In this document: in pieces, positions 56,263 through 64,000 of the stretch | Layout of the letters: every line of letters begins with the position of its first letter | How positions within the stretch are numbered: position 1 is the stretch's first letter | Source: Aquarana catesbeiana | Taxonomy: Eukaryota; Chordata; Amphibia; Anura; Ranidae | Reading direction: 5' to 3' | Assembly (NCBI RefSeq): GCF_042186555.1 | Contig: NC_133327.1 | Location: 54,248,408-54,312,407, forward strand | Length of the DNA stretch: 64,000 nucleotides | Program-made: the position numbers and the translations under genes | The notes under the pieces: model-generated | Told to the model about the DNA's origin: nothing | Seen by the model: only the letters and a program-made list of their open reading frames with translations | Database searches by the model: none

Positions 56263-56520
56263 TACAGGGGAACAGGAGGGTACAGTATAGTGGGGTGGGG
56301 GGGGTCAGGATGGCACAGTACGGGGGGCAGGAGGGTACAATACAGGGGCAGAGGGGCACAGTACGGGGGGCAGAAAGGTACAGTATGGGGGGGAGGAGGG
56401 CATAGTACAGTGGTTAGAAGGGTACAGTACAGGAGGGGAGCAGGAGGGCACAGTACAGTGGGAGGGTAGGTGGTCACATTACAGGGGGCAGCAGGGTACA
56501 GTAGAGGGCAGTAATATATA
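56263..56520. repeat. G-rich minisatellite
   Basis: Degenerate units of about 20-30 bp built from GGGGGGCAGGAGGGTACAGT and variants. Prolonged G runs on plus. Confidence 0.8.
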
Positions 56521-56669
56521 ATACAGATATGGTCTCCTCAAGCAGAACTGTGCAGGGAAGCTGCTGTTACAGATCCTACCTATTCTGGCAGGCTGTCACT
56601 GGTCTACAACCGAAATGACAACTCCCCCTCTACCTTCCCCTCCAGAGTTTCTGGCTCTCTTCTGGCACT

Positions 56670-56872
56670 TTTCAGGGGTTAAGGAAGAACCCTGAGGCAG
56701 AGCATCTTATTAGTGCTGCTGCTTGTGTGGGTGGGATGAGTACTGCGCCAATCACATGGGATGAATAGGAGAAGAGGGTCAGCGGGGATTGGCACAGTAC
56801 ACATCCCACCCATACAAGCAGCAGCAATAGTAAGATGTTCCACCTCTGGGTTCTGCCTTAGCCCCTGAAAAA
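56670..56872. repeat. Foldback hairpin, arms about 84 bp
   Basis: Arms 56670-56752 and 56788-56872 around a 35-bp loop, starting TTTTCAGGGGTTAAGG and ending in its near complement. Arms share GCTGCTGCTTGTGTGGGTGG. Possibly a small MITE; no target duplication found. Confidence 0.75.
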
Positions 56873-57647
56873 ATGGGGGGTATGGAATAAGTATGGGAAA
56901 CATTGGGTAGGGGAGAAGGAGAAAAGGGGGGAAGTGGGGGTGGGTATGAGATGGGGAATGGGTAGAGAAGAACTGGAATAAAACTGGGGGCTCCTGGTCT
57001 GAATAGGGATAAAAAGGAGGAGGATTTGTGCTGGCATGAGGGAAGGTGGAGGAGAGGCAAATAGATGGGGGTCAAGGGGACTAGAGAGGGATGGTCGGGG
57101 ATGGGCATGGAGAATACTGTGGGCTGGTGAGAAATAGCCATAGTATAATAGAAGCAAATGGGCTGTCTGGCAGGGTTGATTAAGTGGGAGTGATCTTCAT
57201 TAACTAGTAAAGAGACAGTGTTGGGGGGTGTGCAGGGTGGGGGATTCCAGCCACCTGTAGTGCTTTTGTATGAGGGGACACACACCTGCATTAAGGTGAA
57301 GTGTCTGCAGAGAAGAACACTAGGAGGGGAGTGATGTGGAGGGACAAATTGTTGGAAAAGTGTCAGGAAAATTCCGGACAGCCGGGGAAGAGGCTGTAAA
57401 TTAGTAGAGCTTCTAGATGTCAGCAAACCCTCTGGGAGAAGGGAGCAAGGGATAACAACTACCTGAGAGAGGCCGTGTGACAGGTAGAGATTAATTACAC
57501 ATTTACTGGCCCCTTCCCCCACTCTCAGTGTTCTGATGCATCCCTCTGTTTTCCAGGAGAGAAAAACAGGCAGCACTGGGGAGGGATGGGGGCCCAAACA
57601 CACATGGGGGGATCATGTGTGGCCCAGACAGGGAGGTGGATCAGCGG
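56873..57647. other. Unassigned
   Basis: GC-moderate, G-rich stretch. A segment near 57490-57590 resembles 47108-47230, so it contains at least one dispersed repeat. No gene recognised. Confidence 0.4.
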
Positions 57648-60600
57648 TGTGGAAATTACAGAAATTATGCCCTGTGTGTCTCTCCCTTCAGCAGCTGAAA
57701 GCCAACAGGAGCAAGAGGGAGAGAAACTGAGCTCCTATGTGTGCTTGGGCCCCCTGCAGGCAGATAGGTGGTTCCCCCTGCACATAACCTCAACCTGTAG
57801 AATGATTTTCTAGCTCATGAGACAACAATTTGAGCACCAGTAAATTGATATTGATCATCACTGGGGCAGGCTAACTGAGCAGGTAACTCTGATTTTTAAA
57901 TATAATTTTGTTAAAAAGAAGAGAAAATACTATGAAAGAAAATATTGACGGAAAAGGTATTAAATTAAAAAAAAGCAACAGTAAAATAAAGGTATTCAAA
58001 GTGAAAACTAAGTAATGCAGCCATGTTTCCTGGTTCCCAAAGAAAGTATTACAGAGTTAACACATTCGGTCAAGTCTCTGAGGAGTGTGTTGTAAGGTAA
58101 GCAGGAGCATTTCACAATGTTCAGTTGACAAGCCCTCAATGGCCACCATCATGAATACATCTAAATACATCTATATTTTCACAGGGAAAGATTTCACAAT
58201 AAAACAAACAAGATATTTTTCAACAGATGAAATTATGATTTGTTAGAGATCAAATATGGTATAGATCTTATGAATATTTCTCTTAGGATACCTAATGTAT
58301 TTTATTAGCCTTTTTGGATCTTGTAAGATAGGCGTGATTGGTACCAGCCTGATTGGTAGCTTCCTAGATGTTCATGTAACCCCTTTTCATGAAAGTAGGA
58401 GGACTGTATGCCTAAAGTTTGTCTCTGGTAATTATAAAAAAAATGACTCAGGATATTCCTTGTTTTAGATTGCTCTGTGAGACAGGTTTTTGCAGACCCT
58501 GCTAGAGGAGCTTTTATAACACTGCTGCATTCCATCTACTTTCCATCAACTTTCTCTGCTGTATCGATTGTGGGATTGTGTTCCGTCAAAGGTTTCACTG
58601 CCTAAAATGCCTAGAACATACATGAGATTTAAATTTGACTGCTGTTGTTATTGACTTTTGGAACTTTGGAAAAATAAGGGTGAGATTGTGTTCAGTATGA
58701 CTTCCCCATTCCCTTCATAGTTTGGGGTTTATCACTTTTCATTATTGTCACCCCCTAAACATCAGGATCAGCAGCAGTCCTTGCACTTCATATTGCAGGG
58801 CTCAAAGAGAACATGCCATTTCCAGTTTCAAACTTTACTTTTCCTGTTGGTCTCTGTGCAAAACACATTTATGACAGAACTGATAGGGGTCCTTAGATGC
58901 AAAGGACTGTCATTATTTTATGTCAGGATAACTTCCTGCTATTTGAAAGAACCTGTAGGTAACCTTAAACCTATTTCTGGAGTGTGGAAATTACAGAAAT
59001 TATGCCCTGTGTGTCTCTCCCTTCAGCAGCTGAAAGCCAACAGGAGCAAGAGGGAGAGAAACTGAGCTCCTATGTGTGCTTGGGCCCCCTGCAGGCAGAT
59101 AGGTGGTTCCCCCTGCACATAACCTCAACCTGTAGAATGATTTTCTAGCTCATGAGACAACAATTTGAGCACCAGTAAATTGATATTGATCATCACTGGG
59201 GCAGGCTAACTGAGCAGGTAACTCTGATTTTTAAATATAATTTTGTTAAAAAGAAGAGAAAATACTATGAAAGAAAATATTGACGGAAAAGGTATTAAAT
59301 TAAAAAAAAGCAACAGTAAAATAAAGGTATTCAAAGTGAAAACTAAGTAATGCAGCCATGTTTCCTGGTTCCCAAAGAAAGTATTACAGAGTTAACACAT
59401 TCGGTCAAGTCTCTGAGGAGTGTGTTGTAAGGTAAGCAGGAGCATTTCACAATGTTCAGTTGACAAGCCCTCAATGGCCACCATCATGAATACATCTAAA
59501 TACATCTATATTTTCACAGGGAAAGATTTCACAATAAAACAAACAAGATATTTTTCAACAGATGAAATTATGATTTGTTAGAGATCAAATATGGTATAGA
59601 TCTTATGAATATTTCTCTTAGGATACCTAATGTATTTTATTAGCCTTTTTGGATCTTGTAAGATAGGCGTGATTGGTACCAGCCTGATTGGTAGCTTCCT
59701 AGATGTTCATGTAACCCCTTTTCATGAAAGTAGGAGGACTGTATGCCTAAAGTTTGTCTCTGGTAATTATAAAAAAAATGACTCAGGATATTCCTTGTTT
59801 TAGATTGCTCTGTGAGACAGGTTTTTGCAGACCCTGCTAGAGGAGCTTTTATAACACTGCTGCATTCCATCTACTTTCCATCAACTTTCTCTGCTGTATC
59901 GATTGTGGGATTGTGTTCCGTCAAAGGTTTCACTGCCTAAAATGCCTAGAACATACATGAGATTTAAATTTGACTGCTGTTGTTATTGACTTTTGGAACT
60001 TTGGAAAAATAAGGGTGAGATTGTGTTCAGTATGACTTCCCCATTCCCTTCATAGTTTGGGGTTTATCACTTTTCATTATTGTCACCCCCTAAACATCAG
60101 GATCAGCAGCAGTCCTTGCACTTCATATTGCAGGGCTCAAAGAGAACATGCCATTTCCAGTTTCAAACTTTACTTTTCCTGTTGGTCTCTGTGCAAAACA
60201 CATTTATGACAGAACTGATAGGGGTCCTTAGATGCAAAGGACTGTCATTATTTTATGTCAGGATAACTTCCTGCTATTTGAAAGAACCTGTAGGTAACCT
60301 TAAACCTATTTCTGGAGTGTGGAAATTACAGAAATTATGCCCTGTGTGTCTCTCCCTTCAGCAGCTGAAAGCCAACAGGAGCAAGAGGGAGAGAAACTGA
60401 GCTCCTATGTGTGCTTGGGCCCCCTGCAGGCAGATAGGTGGTTCCCCCTGCACATAACCTCAACCTGTAGAATGATTTTCTAGCTCATGAGACAACAATT
60501 TGAGCACCAGTAAATTGATATTGATCATCACTGGGGCAGGCTAACTGAGCAGGTAACTCTGATTTTTAAATATAATTTTGTTAAAAAGAAGAGAAAATAC

Positions 60601-61652
60601 TATGAAAGAAAATATTGACGGAAAAGGTATTAAATTAAAAAAAAGCAACAGTAAAATAAAGGTATTCAAAGTGAAAACTAAGTAATGCAGCCATGTTTCC
60701 TGGTTCCCAAAGAAAGTATTACAGAGTTAACACATTCGGTCAAGTCTCTGAGGAGTGTGTTGTAAGGTAAGCAGGAGCATTTCACAATGTTCAGTTGACA
60801 AGCCCTCAATGGCCACCATCATGAATACATCTAAATACATCTATATTTTCACAGGGAAAGATTTCACAATAAAACAAACAAGATATTTTTCAACAGATGA
60901 AATTATGATTTGTTAGAGATCAAATATGGTATAGATCTTATGAATATTTCTCTTAGGATACCTAATGTATTTTATTAGCCTTTTTGGATCTTGTAAGATA
61001 GGCGTGATTGGTACCAGCCTGATTGGTAGCTTCCTAGATGTTCATGTAACCCCTTTTCATGAAAGTAGGAGGACTGTATGCCTAAAGTTTGTCTCTGGTA
61101 ATTATAAAAAAAATGACTCAGGATATTCCTTGTTTTAGATTGCTCTGTGAGACAGGTTTTTGCAGACCCTGCTAGAGGAGCTTTTATAACACTGCTGCAT
61201 TCCATCTACTTTCCATCAACTTTCTCTGCTGTATCGATTGTGGGATTGTGTTCCGTCAAAGGTTTCACTGCCTAAAATGCCTAGAACATACATGAGATTT
61301 AAATTTGACTGCTGTTGTTATTGACTTTTGGAACTTTGGAAAAATAAGGGTGAGATTGTGTTCAGTATGACTTCCCCATTCCCTTCATAGTTTGGGGTTT
61401 ATCACTTTTCATTATTGTCACCCCCTAAACATCAGGATCAGCAGCAGTCCTTGCACTTCATATTGCAGGGCTCAAAGAGAACATGCCATTTCCAGTTTCA
61501 AACTTTACTTTTCCTGTTGGTCTCTGTGCAAAACACATTTATGACAGAACTGATAGGGGTCCTTAGATGCAAAGGACTGTCATTATTTTATGTCAGGATA
61601 ACTTCCTGCTATTTGAAAGAACCTGTAGGTAACCTTAAACCTATTTCTGGAG
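57648..61652 (+). repeat. Perfect-looking 1335-bp tandem triplication
   Basis: Three head-to-tail copies: 57648-58982, 58983-60317, 60318-61652. The segments I compared are identical, including the 106-codon frame at 58745 and 60080. The last about 240 bp of each unit encodes part of a DIRS-type reverse transcriptase, and only the third copy continues into the rest of that element. No microhomology at the junction beyond one base. Confidence 0.92.
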
Positions 61653-63300
61653 CTAACCTGGACCCCAAACTGGGAAAAAAACATAATTAACATCAAAACA
61701 GTCAATTCTGTTTCTAAGGTACCTCCTAGATTCAATACATAAAATCTTTTTTAATAAAGAAGGAAGTGCTCAGGATTGTGGACCAGATAAGACGGGTGAG
61801 TAAGACCCCCAAACTGTCCATCGGGAAGGCCATGTAAATTCTAGTTACCATGTCATATTGGGAGTAGTTTGGGCGCAAGACTAAGTATTACGCCTAGTAT
61901 TAAAAAAGTGGTCTGCTTGAAGCGAAGACCTGGACAAACCATCTGCCTTTCAATCTGGGTAAAAAATCCCTAAGATGGTTGACCAAAGAAGAAGGACAAG
62001 GCTTACTATGGAGTTACTCAATCCAAGCAAAAAATCATCACAGATACCAGTTGCTGGGGCTGCGGAGCACACCTGAAGGAAGACATTGCTCAAAGGAAAT
62101 AGACCTCTAATCTCTCACTTCAACTACAGGCAGTGGGAGATGCTCTCCTCCATTTCAAGTATACAATCACCATATTCTATAATTACCCCAATAAACGTGT
62201 TAGTACTCTAAATTTCATGACTGTCTCACACTGAAATTGTGAAGGGGAAAGAATGTCATAAACATTAAGGATGACAGCAAAACCCATCATCCACTGGGCA
62301 GAGGAGAGAAGATAATCTAGCTTCTATTTTGCCAATGTACATCAAAGGGATAATGAGCCACACAGCAGAAGTTCCAAACAGAGATATCTTTAAATAAAGA
62401 GAATATAAGTTTTATCTGAGGACTTTCATTTTCTAAGCAACCCATGGGACATCCACAAGCATTTTTTTGTGAAGTCCCAAAACAACAAGCTGGAGCCCTT
62501 CAGGGGGATCCAAAAAAGCTTGGATACTATTTCCGAGCAATGAGACTTAGACCCTGTATAAGCATTTTTGCTTATTATTCTATTAGGGAAGGTTATAAGG
62601 AAAGTCGCCTCAGAAACTGTACAGATTGATCCTGGTAGCCCCTATTTGGCCAAAATGGGTATGGTTCTCTTTATTCCAACCGCTGGCAGAACAACCTCTG
62701 ATGATCCTTCTCTGCAGGAGGGATCGCCCTCTACAGCATTAGATTGTTCAACCACACCTGTTGACCTGGATCCTAAATGGAAACCCTTTAGAGAAAAGGT
62801 CTATCAGACAGGGTAATTTCCACACTCCTACATAGTAGTCTATTCCAAGTAACTATCATTTCCCCCCCCCAGGTCAGGGAGTTTCATATACTCCCAGTAA
62901 AGGAATTGTTCCTCACTCCGAAGCAAGATACATTAAGACATAGGACAGAACTAAAACTTGAAAAAGTAGTAACTCATTTGCATGCAAATCAAGATGTGGT
63001 ACTTTCATCTTTTTGTCAAAATTCTACATATGATAGAGACAAAATTAGCCCCTTTAAACATGCACAAACGCATTATTCAATGCATCAAAAGCACCAGGCA
63101 CTTCAGAAGATCCAATTCACTGTGTACAGTATGCTTTTCAGTGGACCTAACAAACAAGGAAAAGCTTCATGGTCCACCAGAGCTCAGTGATTACACAGCC
63201 ATCATTTTGACTTAAACCCCTGCAGATAAATCCTGTCCTTTCCATGTCAGATCTCACTTCTCAAGAGCTCTTTCAAGATCCCTCTGCAGACTGAATTTTC
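61415..63300 (+). pseudogene. DIRS-type retrotransposon, RT to RNase H and beyond, decayed
   Basis: RT pieces CHFQFQTLLFLLVSVQNTF and ELIGVLRCKGL match the FQF.LPFGL.SAP..F block, with a frameshifted catalytic stretch (expected YLDDFL region). RNase H pieces follow: IITDTSCWGCGAHL at about 62035 and a DN..YNYPNKR block at about 62165. Then LILVAPIWPKWVWFSL at about 62625, the conserved region between RNase H and the tyrosine recombinase. Many stops. I do not see recombinase motifs. Confidence 0.65.
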
Positions 63301-63552
63301 AAGGTAGTCTCTTGGTTCAACATCAACACTTTTGTAAAGCATAGTTGATCTCTTGTCCAGTCAGGATCAGGTTTTTGAGAGGAAAGTGCTTGAAGTCATG
63401 GTCCCACCCTAGGTAGGCAGAAATACAAGTGGGGAAAACCTCAGATGAGGAAAACCCGGGAGATAAAGCGGCTACTCAGGCAGCAAAGGGCAATACTGGA
63501 GTCTGATAAAAATACAAAAGAGTTTAATCAATTTAACAATGGAGAATAAAAG

Positions 63553-64000
63553 CATGGCTCAGGTTACTGAGAAATGGGGTTACATCTACACTGGTCACTC
63601 CTTGCAGGATGCCGTGGGATCCATAGGGAAAGGTACCGTGAACTATTCGTGGTGCCGACCTGATGGATCTGTGCGTTCCAGGATTGACTTTGTGCTCACT
63701 TCAAGAACAGTCAAATATCGCGAGTTCTCCATGATCCCCTGCTTTTTCTCTGACCACAGGGCTATTCACTTTCGGGGTGACCTGGACGAGGGCTTTGCCC
63801 ATGGACCGGGTTCCTGGAAGCTGAATAGCACCCTGCTGGAAAATGAGGAATTGATGGGGGAACTCCGGGAAGCCTATGCCACCTGGACAGAGGAAAAGAG
63901 ATTCTGCGGAAGGGTAAGTGATTGGTGGGAGTTTGTGAAAGTTAAGCTGCGCAGCTTCTTTCAGGCAAGGGGATGCCAGCAAGTGTGTGCCAGGAAGAGA
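63553..64000 (+). pseudogene. Tx1-type LINE ORF2, endonuclease C-terminus (runs off window)
   Basis: Open to the window edge. NYSWCRPDGSVRSRIDFVL and CFFSDHRAIHF are the late motifs of the AP-like endonuclease (RIDF and SDH with the catalytic His), then GSWKLNSTLLE and a helical linker toward the RT. The frame is open back to ATG at 63553, but the first about 15 codons may be flanking. The N-terminal endonuclease is missing, so this is a truncated or rearranged copy. A different family from the two LINEs in intron 6. Confidence 0.7.

Noticed and set aside
58745..61690. Three identical 91-106-codon genes
   Set aside because: They are one DIRS reverse-transcriptase fragment copied by the 1335-bp tandem triplication.
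50897..64000. CYP2 exons 1-3
   Set aside because: No W-R-x-x-R exon 3 motif or hydrophobic, proline-rich N-terminus recognised; if the gene is complete they lie outside the window or are too diverged to see by eye.

Overview
The window is repeat-dense vertebrate nuclear DNA, most likely from a frog and probably a true frog (ranid). Reasons: exons of a vertebrate CYP2 cytochrome P450 gene with canonical splice sites; abundant CR1-, L2- and Tx1/L1-type LINEs; DIRS, Tc1, Harbinger and hAT elements with many short inverted-repeat derivatives. The species call is inference. There are no operons, no CRISPR arrays and no complete host gene.

The only recognised host gene is a CYP2-family P450 on the minus strand. 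Four consecutive exons are present: exon 4 at 50736-50896, exon 5 at 46325-46501, exon 6 at 45627-45768 and exon 7 at 22303-22490. Their lengths (161, 177, 142, 188 bp) are the classical CYP2 lengths, all eight splice junctions are AG/GT, and the joined frame stays open. Intron 6 is about 23.1 kb and is filled with transposons. Exons 1-3 would lie beyond 50.9 kb and exons 8-9 below 22.3 kb; I did not find them.

Layout. 1-2666: two CR1-like LINE copies, tail to tail. 2677-10060: a 7.4-kb satellite of 45-bp units, with two copies of a Harbinger-type MITE carried by a 1853-bp duplication. 10061-12345: two end fragments of an hAT transposon. 12350-13890: a 22-bp minisatellite. 14015-21429: a long decayed hAT element with transposase pseudogene, two internal tandem-repeat blocks and nested insertions. 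22.3-50.9 kb: the CYP2 gene. Its intron 6 holds inverted-repeat elements with polypurine cores, a TTAA-flanked MITE, a solo LTR, an L2 LINE, an almost intact 6-kb Tx1/L1-type LINE nested in an hAT MITE with target duplications for both, a U2-snRNA-headed retrosequence and a second LINE remnant. Intron 4 holds Tc1-like elements and MITEs. 50.9-64 kb: an LTR, a tRNA-Arg 3' half beside LTR-like sequence, a MITE, a perfect 1335-bp triplication whose breakpoint lies in a DIRS reverse transcriptase, the rest of that DIRS element, and the start of another Tx1-type LINE.

Main finding: the 45-bp satellite appears to have grown out of the 5' leader repeats of the hAT family next to it. The transposon carries about 110-bp leader repeats. 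The satellite monomer equals that repeat with about 65 bp removed between two GTA trinucleotides. Intermediate long units survive inside the satellite, and the array ends in the hAT (TA)n tract, promoter-like block and terminal repeat.
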